The position numbers and the translations under genes were made by a program. The notes under the pieces are model-generated. The model saw only the letters and a program-made list of their open reading frames with translations, was not told the origin of the DNA and did no database searches. Shown here piece by piece: positions 11,210 to 22,812 of a stretch of 64,000 nucleotides of DNA. How positions within the stretch are numbered: position 1 is the first letter of the stretch; every line of letters starts with the position of its first letter. The DNA is from Hippophae tibetana (Eukaryota; Streptophyta; Magnoliopsida; Rosales; Elaeagnaceae), in the NCBI GenBank assembly GCA_037013495.1, contig CM072805.1, positions 14,976,601 through 15,040,600 on the forward strand, given 5' to 3'.

Positions 11210-12487
11210 ATGGCTGGTAATGTATCTCTTTCCACTACTCTCTCAATTCAGCCCGGTAAGGCTCAAACTTGGATTTTTGATTCTGCATGTTGTAATCACA
11301 TGACTACTCACTCATCTTTATTCTCAAAACTTGACCATGCACCACATCATCTTAATAGTCTAGGTTTTGTTTTGACCTATACTCTCTCTGTTCCTAGGGT
11401 CTTCCATATACTTGACTTATCTTATAATTTATGCTGTGTGGGACAATTAACTGAACGAGGATATCACCTTATTTTTGACTATTCTGGGTGTATTTTGGAG
11501 GATCCGAGGATAGGGCAAGAGCTTGGGTCAGGTCCTAGGGTCGGGCGTATGTTTCCAATGAACAATCTTCATCTTCCACATGTTGCTTCTGCCTCTATTG
11601 CTGCTGTAGCTGCTGCAGTTTCTTCCTTACATCATCTCGCACTTTGGCACTCTCATCTTGGTCATGCCCCATCCATTCGGGTACAACAGTTAGCTTCTAA
11701 AGGTCTATTGGGTTCCGTGTCCAAAAACAATTTTAAGTGTACTTCATACCAGTTAGGAAAACAACCAACTTTACCTTTCAATAATAGTATATCTATCTCT
11801 AATAGTATTTTTGAGTTAATTCATTCTGATGTTTGGGGACCTTCTCTTGTTACTAGTATTGGTAGATCTCGATATTTTGTTGTTTTTATTGATGATTTAT
11901 TCTCATTATAGTTGGATCTTTTCAATGAAAACTTGTTCTAAAATCTTACTAATATACAGTAACTTTGCAAAAATGGTTAAAACACAATTCTCCAAAATTA
12001 TTAAAACTTTTTGATCTGATAATGCTCTTGAATATACTCAAAATGCTTTTCAAGCTTTGTTACACTCTTATGCCACTATACATCATCTAACCAGTCCAGG
12101 AACCTCTTAACAAAATGGTCGAGCCAAAAGAAAATTTTGTCATATTCTTGACATTTTTCGTGCTCTTCTTTGTTCCAAAGTTCCTACCCCATTTTAGGGT
12201 GAAGCCGTTCTTCATGTTGTTCATGCCATTAATCGCATTCCAAGGGCTGTAATTCATAATCAGATTCTATATGAGACCCTTTTTAGGACATCTCCTGACT
12301 ATCATTACCTGGGCTCATTCGGATCTGCTTGTTTCATTCTTCTTCAGCCTCATGAACACAAAAAACTTGAGCCTCGATCTAGACTTTGTTGTTTTCTTGG
12401 TTATGGTGAAGCTCAAAAAGGGTATCGATGCTATGATCATTTCTCGCATCGTCTTCGTGTTTCCCGTAATGTTGTCTTTTAGGAACA
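11210..12487 (+). pseudogene. Copia protease and integrase remnant
   Basis: A 233-codon open stretch (11210-11911) begins with the protease-type motif TWIFDSACCNHMT. It continues through the pre-integrase zinc region (LALWHSHLGHAPSIRVQQL) into the integrase core entry (IHSDVWGPS...RYFVVFIDD). Integrase text then carries on to the insertion point at 12487. These parts would process the polyprotein and insert cDNA. The region is interrupted by the palindromic insertion at 12488-15353. Decayed, several breaks. Confidence 0.75.
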
Positions 12488-14380
12488 TGATGAGTGCTCA
12501 AAAAGTACTAAAATTACCATGATTTTATGCACGTTAATTGATTAAATATATATATATATATATATGATTTTATCATATATTTATATAAATCTATCTTTTC
12601 GTAATCACAGATATTTTTATTATTTTTCAGGTATTTTCGCTTAAAATAGTAACTTAAAGACTGAAAGAAAAATACCAGAGGCAAATCACAAATATATTCA
12701 TAAATTAAATGAGGAAAAGTAAAAAAATATGGAAAAATTGGAAAAAGATGAGTCAAAAATGTCAAAAAGGAGGAAATCGTGCACGCACCCGCCTAACAGC
12801 GCCAAGCAATGTGCACGCCGCGCCAGCACAACGCCCAGTTTATGCACATAGCACGGCTAGTCCGTGCGCACCGTATGCACCCCTACTCCATTCCGTGCAT
12901 GCCTGTGCCCATCTACCCCATCCGTACGCCTGCACCCATCTGCCCCATCCGCGCGTGCCTGCGCCCATTTGCTCCATTCGCGTGCGCCGCTGTCCCCATC
13001 TACGCGTGCTGCCGTGTCTACACCACCATGTCGTCATCATTCAAAACTCTACGTTTTCTCAAATTTTAATCATTTTTACACCCACTTTTTCTTCCTATCC
13101 TCATCTATAAATACCCTCATTCTATTCATAACAAAACACACCTTCAAAACATCTTATCTTCTCTTTCTTTCTCTCAATTTCTTAGTTTTTAGCTTTTCTT
13201 AGTTATTTTTTTCTTAGTTTTAGAGTTCTTCTCTTTTTGAGAAGAACTAATTATGATTTCGTAATTTATTTGCTTTTTGATTCAATAAGTGGGAGTGCAA
13301 ATTCTGTTTGGAGGTTTTCCAACAACAGGAATAACATCAAAGTACTGTAAGGATTTTATTTTCTTTATAGTTATTTTTTATGCTTTATTCTTATATGTTA
13401 TATTTAATTTTTCTGTGATTAAATTTAACTTTGCTAGTTGTTTGTAAACATGATATAATAATAACGTTGTTATGCTTGCGAAATATTAAATAGGTAAAAA
13501 TCTCTATAATGAATTGATTTTGTTATTATTCAAGATTATATATTAAGAATGTTAGAGAGAAATATATTATTTTCATTACAAACTTAACCTAAAAATTAGA
13601 TTTTAAGGTTTAATTATCTGATCTGATTTAGAGTAGTGCTCTTTTATTTATTGGTACAATCGCCCAGTAGTTAGAGTGAAGCTCTATTTCAAAAGTTTTT
13701 ATAAAAATTATTATTCAAAAATGTATTGAAAACATATTTTTAGTAATGGTTTTAAAAATTTAAAGTTATTACTTGGATAATTAGATTCTTAGGTTTAATT
13801 TGGAGACCTTGAATAAAGTTTAAAGTGTCTAACCCTACCAAAGGTGGCATTTAAATGGTTCATTTTCAATCTCTTAGAAAAAAGGAATTAATTTAATTAA
13901 CCAAATTAATTATCGACTCCACCCATAGGTGATAATTGATTTGCTTAATTAATAAAGAATATCTAACCCCACCAAAGATGGTATTTATATAAAAAAGGGA
14001 GAATCAATAAATATCAATTTATATCTTTAATAACCTAAATAATATGAGCAAGCATAATTAACTTAGTTATTACATCCATAAATACTCCACTATTATAAAT
14101 GATAAAATTTGTATAAATTTTTATTGAATCTGTATCTATGTTTATTTTTATGGTCTTAGATTAGAAACACAAAAATCCAAATATTGTGATAGGATTTTTA
14201 GGATTTAATTTAATTTTTAAAAATTTGAATAATAAATTAAAAACCACATATATTCCTTCCTTAGATCGACCTTGAGAGTATACTTATCATTTTCTACGAA
14301 ATGATTCGTGCACTTGCGAGAGTTTTATAAATATAAAACCAAAGTATTGGCAGGATCGGTGATGCCAGTTTTGCTCATCA
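12488..14380 (+). repeat. Family-A LTR, complete copy (left arm and spacer of the palindrome)
   Basis: Starts TGATGAGTGC and ends TTTTGCTCATCA just before the primer site. A TATAAATA box lies at 13106-13113. The terminal 0.4 kb matches the minus strand of 43346-43755. Its length is close to the related LTRs at 51562-53296 and 58667-60445. Confidence 0.7.
12901..13015 (+). repeat. GC-rich minisatellite in the LTR U3
   Basis: Three to four degenerate units of about 29 bp, each close to CCTGTGCCCATCTACCCCAT followed by CCGYRCG. It lies inside the U3 part of the family-A LTR upstream of the TATA box, and a shorter version is present on the inverted arm at about 14925-15000. It is far more GC-rich than its surroundings. 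Confidence 0.6.
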
Positions 14381-14402
14381 AGTTTTTGGCTCCGTTGCCG
14401 AG
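14381..14402 (+). other. Primer-binding site, tRNA-Asp type (inside the palindrome)
   Basis: AGTTTTTGGCTCCGTTGCCG directly follows the LTR end at 14380 and resembles the complement of the plant tRNA-Asp 3' end (TGGCGCCGTTGCCGGGGA). Confidence 0.7.
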
Positions 14403-15359
14403 GAATGAATTGCATTTTTAAATCATTTTAGATATTTTTACCTATTTAATATTTCGCAAGCATAATAACATTATTATTATATCATGTTTACAAATAGCCA
14501 ACAAAGTTAAATTTAACCACAGATAAATTAAATATAACATATAAGAATAAAGCATAAAAAATAACTATAAAGAAAATAAAATCCTTACAGTACTTTGATG
14601 TTATTCCTGTTGCTGGAAAACCTCCAAATGGAATTTGCACTCACATTTATTGAATCAAAAAGAAAATAAATTATAAAAACATAATTAGTTATTCTCAAAA
14701 AGAGAAGAACTCTAAAACTAAGAAAAACTAATTAAGAAAAGCTAAAAACTAAGAAATGGAGAAAAGAAAGACAAGAGAAGATGTTTTGAAGGTGTGTTTT
14801 GTTATGAATAAAATGGGGGTATTTATAGGTGAGGAGAGGAAGAAAAGGTGGGTGGAAAAATGATTAAAATTTGAGAAAACACGGAGTAGTGAATGATGAC
14901 ATCATACTATTGACGTCATGGTGGTGTGGGCGCGAATGGGGCAGATGGGCGTAGCGGCACGTGCAAACTGGTCGCAGATGGGCACAGGCATGCTCGGAAT
15001 GGAGCAGTGGTATGTGTGTGGACTGGGCATTGTGCTGGCACGGCTGCGTGCGCGATTTCCTCCTCTTTGACATTTTTGACCTTTTTGACCCATTTTGTCC
15101 AATTTTTCCATCTTTTTTGACTTTTCCTCATTTAATTTATGAATATATTTGTGATGTATTGCCTCTGATATTTTGCTTTCAATCTTTAAGTTACTTTTTT
15201 AAGCAAAAATACCTGAAAAACAATAAAAATACCCGTGATTCCGAAAAGACAGATTTATATAAATATATGATAAAATTATATAAATATATATATTTTTAAT
15301 CAATTAACGTGCATAAAATCATGGTAATTTTAGTACTTTTTGAGCACTCATCATAACAT

Positions 15360-16560
15360 CTCTTATTTGTTGAAATTTCTCAATTTCGTTCTTCCTTAAC
15401 TATCTCAAATGTTTCAGAAATCTTTCCAAATGAGTTTCATGTTCCTTCTAAAGATACTCCTCATCCTCCTTTTGGACTTCTCTATTCAATCTTCAGATAT
15501 TTTTGATGATTCTCCAAGACAGATTATAGAAGAACATGTTGATGACTAGCTACCCCATCTTAAGCATTGGTCCCCTGCTCCTACTCCGCCTGAAGATCCT
15601 CCAAAGACATTCCACCTTGCCACTCAACCCAGGTACGATACATTCCTACACATTTACTTGACTATCATTGTTACACTGCCCTTGCTACACTCCATAAGCC
15701 TCACACCTATCGTGAGGCATCTACTAACCCTTTAGGGCATATTGCAATGAAAGAAGAAATTGATGCATTAACCAAAAACCATACTTGGGATCTGGTTACT
15801 CTCTTTTTTGGTCAATTTGTGGTTTGTTGTAAGTGGATCTATAAGATCAAGACTTGATCTGATGGGTCCATTAAGCACTACAAAACTCATCTTGTAGCAA
15901 AAGGTTTAACACAAGGGTATGGGATTGATTATGAAGAGACTTTTGCCCCAGTTTCCCGTATTTCCTATGTTCATACCATCTTAGCTGTTATTGCTCCTAG
16001 TAAATGGGACCTTTTTTCATATGGATGTTAAAAATGCATTCCTTAATGGGGATCTGCATGAAGAAGTCTATATGCAACCTCTTCCTGGTCTTTTTGTTGA
16101 AACAAATAAGGTTTTTCGCCTTCGACGTGCACTTTATGGCCTTAAATAAGCTCCACGAGCATAGTTTGCCAAGTTCAGCTCCACCATCCTTCGCTTAGGT
16201 TACACTACCAGCCCTTATGATTCTTCCTTATTTCTTCGTCGCAATGATAAAGGCACCATTTTTAATCTCCTATATGTGGATGATATGATCATAACTGGTG
16301 ATGACCTTAGTGGCATTCAAGAACTCAAGGATTTTCATAGTCAATAGTACGAGATGAAAGACATTGGACATCTCAGCTATTTCTTGGGTCTTGAGATCAC
16401 TCATTCCGTAGATGGCCTTTATATTACTCAAGCTAAGTATGCATCTAACCTATTATCTTAAGATGGACTCACTGACAGCAAGAGTGTTGACACTCTAGTT
16501 GAACTTAATACGCATCTGACACCCTCCGGGGGGAACCATTGTCTAATCCCTCTCTTTACA
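15360..16560 (+). pseudogene. Copia reverse transcriptase remnant
   Basis: Coding text resumes after the palindrome. Landmarks in order are: 'eaidALtknhTWdLV' near 15750-15800, ETFAPVSR near 15940-15960, a core segment near 16010-16060, and the catalytic LYVDDMIITGDD near 16268-16305 (the YVDD box of copia reverse transcriptases). 'YFLGLEITHSVDGLYITQ' near 16378-16435 follows. It would copy element RNA into cDNA. Decayed with several breaks. Confidence 0.8.
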
Positions 16561-16628
16561 GATGATTAGTTGGAAGCCCAGTTTATCTTACAGTTACTCA
16601 TCCAAAAATTTCTTATGTTGTTCATCAG

Positions 16629-17222
16629 GTGAGCCAATATCTATCTACTCCACGATCGGCTCACTATGATGTTGTTCTATGTATTCTACGATACTTGAAA
16701 GGCACTATCTTCCATGGCCTTTTCTACACAGCTCGGTCTCCTCTAGTACTTCGTGCATTCTCTTATGCTGATTGGGCAGGAGATCCCACTAATAATAGGT
16801 CCACTACAAGTTATTTCTTTCTCCTTGGCTTTTCTTTGTTTTCTTGGCAAAGTAAGAAAAAAACTTTCATGGCCCGCTCCAGTACTAAAGCAGAATATCA
16901 TGCTCTTGTTGATACCATATATGATCTTCTTTGGCTACAATGGCTTCTTAAGGATTTGGATGTGTCCAAATCCTCTACTACTTCCCTTTATTGTGACAAT
17001 CAGATTGTCATTCATATTGCTCACAACGATGTCTTCCATGAATGGACTAAACACATCGAGATTGATTGTCACTTTATTCGCTCTCATCTTGCCCACGGTG
17101 CTCTCAAGCTTTTCCCTGTCTCCTTCAACGATCAACTTGAAGATATCTTCACTAAGGCACTTCCTAAAGGACGCACTCGTAATTTGGTTGACAACCTCAA
17201 GCTAGTCTCACATGCATCTTGA
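16629..17222 (+). pseudogene. Copia RNase H part, open for 197 codons
   Basis: The longest clean piece of the element. It opens in the 'VSQYLSTPRSAHYDVVLCIL' region, then ADWAGDPTNNRSTTSYFFLL, WQSKKKTFMARSSTKAEYHA, YCDNQIVIHIAHNDVFHEW and the terminal TKALPKGR. These are the standard landmarks of the copia C-terminal RNase H domain, which removes RNA from the RNA-DNA hybrid. It stops 13 bp before the 3' LTR, right at the polypurine tract. Part of a fossil element; it is not an independent gene. Confidence 0.8.
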
Positions 17223-17235
17223 GTTTGAGGGGGGC

Positions 17236-17416
17236 TGTTAATGTATATCTAGTAACAGTTTAATGTATATATATCTGCTAATGTATATATTTACTTTAGA
17301 CATATCTATATCTAGTTACTTTAGACATATCTAGTTTACTTATAACCCCTATATAAAGGCACCATGTATATTCCTTTAAACAAAGAATAGAATACAATCA
17401 TTAAGTATTTCTAACA
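17236..17416 (+). repeat. 3' LTR of the copia element
   Basis: 181 bp, TGTTAATG... to ...CTAACA, preceded by a G-rich polypurine tract and followed by AAAATT, the same 6 bp found left of the 5' LTR. Confidence 0.85.
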
Positions 17417-18089
17417 AAAATTAAGATAAGTTCATGGTTTTTCACGCTTAGAGTGGGAATGATTTATGTAGTTAAAAGAACAAATAAGGCTTATGTAAAA
17501 TAAGGCTCAAGGGGGTTGACTATGGGAATACACCATGCAATGACGGTGTTATAATTAGGACAATTGGGATTGCTTTTTGGTTGTGAAAAAGAATTGCCTA
17601 GATCAACGGGTTCTAGAGCAAAGCAAGATTGAACTTTCCTAACCTAGTTAATTCAACTCCTTCTCTTTATAGGCAAAATGGAGTAGAGAAAAATTTACTA
17701 TGTGCTCAATAATTTTCAAGAAAAAAGATTTAAATCAAAGTACCCACAAAACTTTGACTAACAAAATAGCAGATTTTGAAAAAAAATCTCAAAACCATCA
17801 TCAATCACAAATTTTAGAGTCATAGCGAATTCAATCATACTCAAATACATGCTTGATAAGAGAATTCAACAACTCAATATTATATGAGTTGACACCCTCA
17901 AACTTAAACTAAATAATGTCCTCATTGTAAATTTAAAGTGAGACATATTGAAAAAATAAAAGGAACTTCCCTGGTTTTATGGTGGATCCACATAAGTTAG
18001 TAATTTTTAGCTCTTTATTCCTACAAAATAAATCAACATTAAAATCCAAACTATTCAAATAGATAATAATAAAATAAAGAAAAAAATAA
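17417..18089 (-). other. Non-coding 3' tail of the Athila-like element, part 2
   Basis: Continues the AT-rich tail interrupted at 9361. On the minus strand it follows the integrase remnant. It contains a second polypurine-like phrase (minus strand of 17886-17903, AAGTTTGAGGGTGTC), similar to the one at 8761-8776. No gene is seen. Confidence 0.45.
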
Positions 18090-20340
18090 AGTTTTATGTA
18101 GCAATTTGAGCACTACCTTTGCATCATTTGTTGTTGTAGCAATTTCCTCCACCCACTTTTACACATAATCAACTGCTAACCAGATATAAACAAATCCAAA
18201 AGATAGAGAAAGAGGACTCAAAATATCAATTCCCCAAATATCAAATAACTCAATTTCTAAGATATTTTCCAATGGTTGCTCCTGACGCCTTGAAATATTT
18301 CCCATACGTTGGCACCGATCACAAGTCTTCACCAAAGTATAACAATCATGAAATATATAGAGGGCCAAAAGAAACCATTTTGAAGCACTTTAGCTTCTGA
18401 TCATGTTACTCCAAAATGTCCTCCATATGATTAGGAATGGAAATGATGGAGAATGGCTCAGATCTCCTCTTTAGGCACACATCTTTGGATAATTTGATCT
18501 GGGCATCTTTTGAAAAGCAAAGGTTCATCCAAAAATTAATATTTCACATCATGCAAAAACTTCTTACGTCGATGGTAAATAAGATTTGGTGGAAATACCC
18601 TACAAGCTAAGTAGTTTACAATATCAACATACCAAGGAAGCTTGATCTCACATGCAAACAAGTGCTCATTAGGGAATGCTTCTTGAATCTCAAAATCTGG
18701 GGTCACTTCCTCTTGCTCTAACCAAGAGAGATGGTCAGCAACTAAATTTTCACTTCCTTTCTTATCTCGAACTTCCAAATCAAATTTTTAAAGAAGAAGA
18801 ATCCAACGAATCAATCTAGGCTTAGCATTTTTATTGCTAAACAAATAACAAAGTGATGCATGATCAGTGAACACTATCACCTTTGTACCAATGACGTAAG
18901 ACCAAAATTTGTCACAAGAAAACACCACAGCAAGCATCTCCTTCTCAGTTGTTGTATGATTCAATTGGGCTTCATTCATTGTCTAACTTGCATAGTATAT
19001 GGCCCTAAACAGTTTGTCTCGCTTTTCTCCTAACACTGCTCCAATTGCAAAGTCACTTGCATCACACATGATTTCAAAAGGTTGACTCCAATTAGGTACA
19101 GTCATTACTGGTGCTGAAATCAGTTTCTCCTTGATTGAATTAAAGGCTTACAAACAAACATCATCAAAGTCAAATGCATAATATTTTTCAAGAAGATTAA
19201 ATAAAGGTTTAGAGAGTTTAGAAAAATCCTATAAAAATCTTCAATAAAATCCCACATGTCCCAAAAATCTTTCGATTCCCTTCACATTCTTTGGAGGTGG
19301 TAGTTTTTCTATGGTTGCAATTTTAGCTCTATCAACCTCAATTTCTTTAGATGACACTCTATGTCCAAGCACAATCCCCTCTTGAACCATGAAATTACAC
19401 TTCTCCTAGTTTAGGACAAGGTTTTTATCTTCAAATTTCTTCTAAACAAAAGCTAAATTATGCAAACAATGATGAAAAGATGTATCAAAAACCGAAAATT
19501 CGTCCATGAAAATTTCCATTATATCTTCCACCATATCAAAAAAATAGCCATTATGCAACGTTGAAATGTTATTGGGGGCATTGAACAATCCAAGGGCATC
19601 CTTCTATAAGCAAATGTTTCATATGGGCATGTGAATGTAGTTTTCTCCTGATCTTCTGGGGCTATGACAATATGGTTATACCCTGAATAACCATCTAAGA
19701 AGCAATAATAGGGATATCCAGCCAATCAATCTAACATTTGATCAATGAATGGAAGTGGAAAATGATCCTTCCTTGTTGCTTTGTTCAACTTTTAGTAATC
19801 TACACATACACGCCAACCCATGAATTTTCTTCTAGGAATAAGCTCAATGTTGTCATTTTTCACTACCATCATTCCACCCTTTATTGGTACAACATACATA
19901 GGACTTACCCATTAGCTGTCTGAAATAGCATAAATAATTCCAGCATTGAAAAGCTTTAAAATTTTAGCTCTCACAACTTCCTTCATTGCTAGATTTAATC
20001 TTATTTGGGGATTAATTGATGGTTAATTTGTAAGGTTCCACCATTAGAATCTTATGCATGCAAATGGATGGACTTATACCTTTTATGTCAGAGATAGTCC
20101 ATCCCAAGACTATTCTATGCTCCCTTAACCCATGTAGTAACTTTTCCTCTTCTTCAGGTGTAAGTGATTCCGCAAAAATCATTGGAAAGGTGTAATTATC
20201 AACCAAGAACGCATAGCAAAGATGCTCAGGAAATTGCTCCAACTCTGGAGTTGTAATTTGCTGCACTTTTTCTGTATATATTATAGAATCCATCTCTATT
20301 ACCATTGGCTCTTGCCTTTCAACTTTTGTGCTACATGATG
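18090..20340 (-). pseudogene. Gypsy reverse transcriptase, RNase H and integrase-start remnants
   Basis: Minus-strand order. The pre-RT linker has GWTISDIKGISPSICMHKI (20012-20305). Reverse transcriptase has YCFLDGYSGYNHIVIAPEDQ and TTFTCPYETFAYRRMPL (19519-19725). RNase H has [20 protein letters not shown] and [14 protein letters not shown] (18788-18979), then GSENLVADHLSWLEQEE (18536-18778). The integrase zinc region and core entry have CDRCQRMGNISRRQE and LFDIWGIDILSP (18159-18368). These are ordinary plant gypsy landmarks. The integrase is only partly represented before the tail begins. Many breaks; the enzyme would copy RNA to DNA and integrate it. Confidence 0.75.
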
Positions 20341-20344
20341 TAAC

Positions 20345-21190
20345 CTACTGCAATGCTTCCAAGGAAAATATATAGTGGAGAAATTTTTCACTAATAAAAC
20401 ATAAATCAGGTTCATAAACAATAGAGTTGTTGAAATTATAAACATGAGATGAAGTAGTGATACATCGTTCTAGGTGATCAGTCGTCATATTTTCTTGAAA
20501 GGCTTTTACAACACATTGCTCAATGACATCTACATGAAAGCAAGTTCTTGGGTCTTCTAGAAATCTCATAGCTCTGTAGATGTTGAATGTAACCTCTTCC
20601 TTGTTCACTCTCAATGTTAACTCAAACTTTTGAAGATCCATTAAAGCGCTTCCCATAGCCAAGAATTAGTAGGACATCTTGGTTTTCATTCATATCTAAC
20701 ACCACAAAATTAGGAGGGAAAATAAATTTATCCACCTTTACCAATATATCTTTTATGATTCCACGTGGATACATGATAGATTGGTCTGTTAATTGAAAAT
20801 AAATTGTTGTTTGTTTCATATCCCAAGTCCTAATTTCATATAAACAGAAAGTGGCATAGGATTAATGCTAGCACCTAGATCACATAAAACTTTCTCAAAA
20901 AAAGAATTTCCAATAGTGCAAGGCAAAGTGAAACTCCCTGGATCTTTTAATTTTTGAGGCAATTTCTTTTAAAGAATGGCACTACATTCTTCATAAAGCT
21001 TCACCGTTTCGAACTCCTCCAACCTTCTTTTCTTGAAAATGATGTCCTTCAGAAATTTGGAATAATTTGACATATGTTCCAAGACATCTACAAAAGGAAT
21101 ATTTATGTGAATTTTCTTAAATATATCAAAAAACTTAGAAAATATCTTATCTAATTTTTGTTTTTGAAAGCGTTAAGGATAATTAAGTGG
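20345..21190 (-). pseudogene. Gypsy protease remnant
   Basis: The minus-strand frames show a retropepsin-like region. A 'CDLGASINPMPLS' segment near 20840-20880 corresponds to the aspartic protease loop of plant gypsy. It is followed by 'VDKFIFPPNFVVLDM' (about 20690-20735) and 'LILGYGKRF', the usual end of this domain. It lies between gag and reverse transcriptase. Decayed. Confidence 0.6.
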
Positions 21191-22610
21191 AGTAGATAGA
21201 ATATGAGGAATGTCAGGAAAAGAAATTGATAGAGGCATATCAGTCTCTCTTAGTGTATCATCAACAATATTCTCGTCTTCTACTTTATGATTGCTTTGGC
21301 CATTGTTTGGAGCTGTAGGATGGACTCAGTTTTCTTTGATGGTGACCTCTCAATTTCTCTTCCATTCCTAAGTGTAATATCCTTGCATTGTTCCTTTGGA
21401 TTCACTTATGTATTGCTAGGAAAAATTCCTCTTTGTTGAGTATTAATGGTTATGGCTAGTTTCCCAATTTGTACATCAAGATTTTTCATAGTGGCTCCCA
21501 TATTGTTACAATGAGTCTCAATGTTATCCAACTGTGAATCATTATTTTTAAACCTTGCTTTGGTCTCCTCAACAAAGGAAACCATGGCATCCTCAAGTGA
21601 CATCTTCTTCTCACTTTGTTGACTATTAAACCCTGAAGGAGGTTGCAGCACATTCTTTGTGTTTCCATAAGACAAATTTTCATGATTTCGAAGCCCTAGA
21701 TGCTAGTAATTTGGCATAGGATCACCACAATAATTGTAGTTTTGATTGTTGATGTATTGAAATTGCTCTTGACTCAATTCATTCATTAGAACTGTCATAC
21801 TTGAAGTTGCGACATATTCTACACTTTGTGGAATTCTTTGAGTTGTCAAGGCAGAAATCTAATGTGATAGAGAAGCTACTTGAGCTAAAAGGGAAGAAAA
21901 CGGCTCTAATTCATGAATCTCGACAACTTTCTTAACCATAGATCTTTTGGTTGGCCATTGATAGTTGTTTGAGGCCATTTCTTCCAAAAGAGAAGTAGCA
22001 CCTTCAGGTGTTTTGACATCAAAGTTCCACCAGAAGCAACATCAACCATGGTTCTAGTTTTCCCATTTAACCCATTATAGAACATATGAATTTGCAACCA
22101 ATCCAATAATCCATGCTGAGGGGAATGCCGAATCATATCTTTATACCTTTCCTGTGCTTCATAAAGTGTCTCAAAATCATTTTGTTTGAATTGACCAATC
22201 TCACTCCTAAGTTAGGCTATTTTTGCAGGTGGAAAGAATTTAGCAAGAAATTTTTGTGCCATATCCTACCAACTAGTGATGCTTCCCAGTTGTAAAGATT
22301 GTAGCCATCCTCTGGCCTTGTCCCTCAATGAAAAAGGAAACAATCTTAGTCTAATGGTGTCTTCAGTAACATCATTCATATTTACAGTGTTACAGATCTC
22401 CAAGAACATCTCCAAATGAATATTGGGGTCATCAAATGGCAATCCACTAAATTGAGTTTGTTGCACCATGATGATCAATGCCGATTTGAGCTCAAAATTA
22501 TTGGCATTAATGGTTTGGCATCTTACACCTAAGTGGCGGGGTTGTGTATTTTTTCTCCTACGGCCATGGCTAGTACTTTCTTCTTTCTTCCTAATCAAAA
22601 TGTTCTTTCA
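21191..22610 (-). pseudogene. Gypsy gag remnant of the Athila-like element
   Basis: Minus strand. Landmarks are: FSGLPFDDPNIHLEMFLEIC and LRLFPFSLRDKARGWLQSL (22266-22598), the standard start of plant gypsy gag; HGLLDWLQIHMFYNGL near 22050-22110; and MSLEDAMVSFVEETKARFKN with LDVQIGKLA (21406-21675), the coiled segment common at the end of Athila-type gag. The primer site follows at 22790-22812. Fragmented fossil. Confidence 0.75.
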
Positions 22611-22789
22611 ATTTTCGGATCAAAAGGAATAATGTTTCCACTTCTATCACGGCGCATCCAACGTCAAAAACATACATAGAGAATAAAAATTAAAAATAAA
22701 ATTAAAAGTAAAAGTAAAATAAAATATAATTCTAAATTAAAACTAAGGTTACTATGTCACGATATTGGCAAAAATGAGAAAAAATCATT

Positions 22790-22812
22790 CCCCAGCAACG
22801 GCACCAAAAACT
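22790..22812 (-). other. Primer-binding site, tRNA-Asp type
   Basis: The minus strand reads AGTTTTTGGTGCCGTTGCTG directly after the LTR end, close to TGGCGCCGTTGCCGGGGA, the complement of plant tRNA-Asp used by Athila-type elements. Confidence 0.75.

Larger units (their letters stand above)
12488..15353. mobile_element. LTR-derived palindrome inserted in the copia element
   Basis: Left arm 12488-13502 and right arm 14431-15353 are inverted copies of each other, both beginning (outer side) with TGATGAGTGCTCAAAAAG. The left arm plus spacer to 14380 forms one whole family-A LTR of 1,893 bp, followed at 14381-14402 by a tRNA-Asp-type primer site (TTTTTGGCTCCGTTGCC). The inverted second arm is only the first 0.92 kb of an LTR. 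AACAT occurs at 12484-12488 and 15355-15359, and copia pol resumes at 15360, so the whole looks inserted as one unit. It contains no gene. Apparent open frames across 12700-13200 and 14860-15130 are by-products of its GC-rich U3 repeats. Confidence 0.75.
9362..17416 (+). mobile_element. Ty1/copia element with short LTRs, inserted in the Athila-like tail
   Basis: Short LTRs at 9362-9565 and 17236-17416 (TGTTA...TAACA) flank an internal region with a tRNA-Met-type primer site (TGGTATCAGAGC, 9566-9577), gag, protease, integrase, reverse transcriptase, RNase H and a polypurine tract (GAGTTTGAGGGGGGC, 17221-17235). The 6-bp sequence AAAATT lies on both sides (9356-9361 and 17417-17422) and is read as the target duplication. 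Without the nested 2.87-kb palindrome the element is about 5.2 kb, normal for copia. Coding has several breaks, but the order of parts is complete. The LTRs remain similar, so it is younger than its host element. Confidence 0.85.

Noticed and set aside
12901-13015. CRISPR array
   Set aside because: Units are contiguous and degenerate with no unique spacers, and the context is a plant LTR.
12709-13202. Several overlapping 60-130-codon frames on both strands, some rich in Pro, His, Cys and Ala
   Set aside because: They lie across the GC-rich U3 minisatellite of a family-A LTR, where stops are rare by composition; the same happens on the inverted arm at 14860-15130.
14381-14402. tRNA gene
   Set aside because: This and the sites at 22790, 30319 and 58640 match only the 3' end complement of a tRNA and lie directly after LTRs; they are primer-binding sites.
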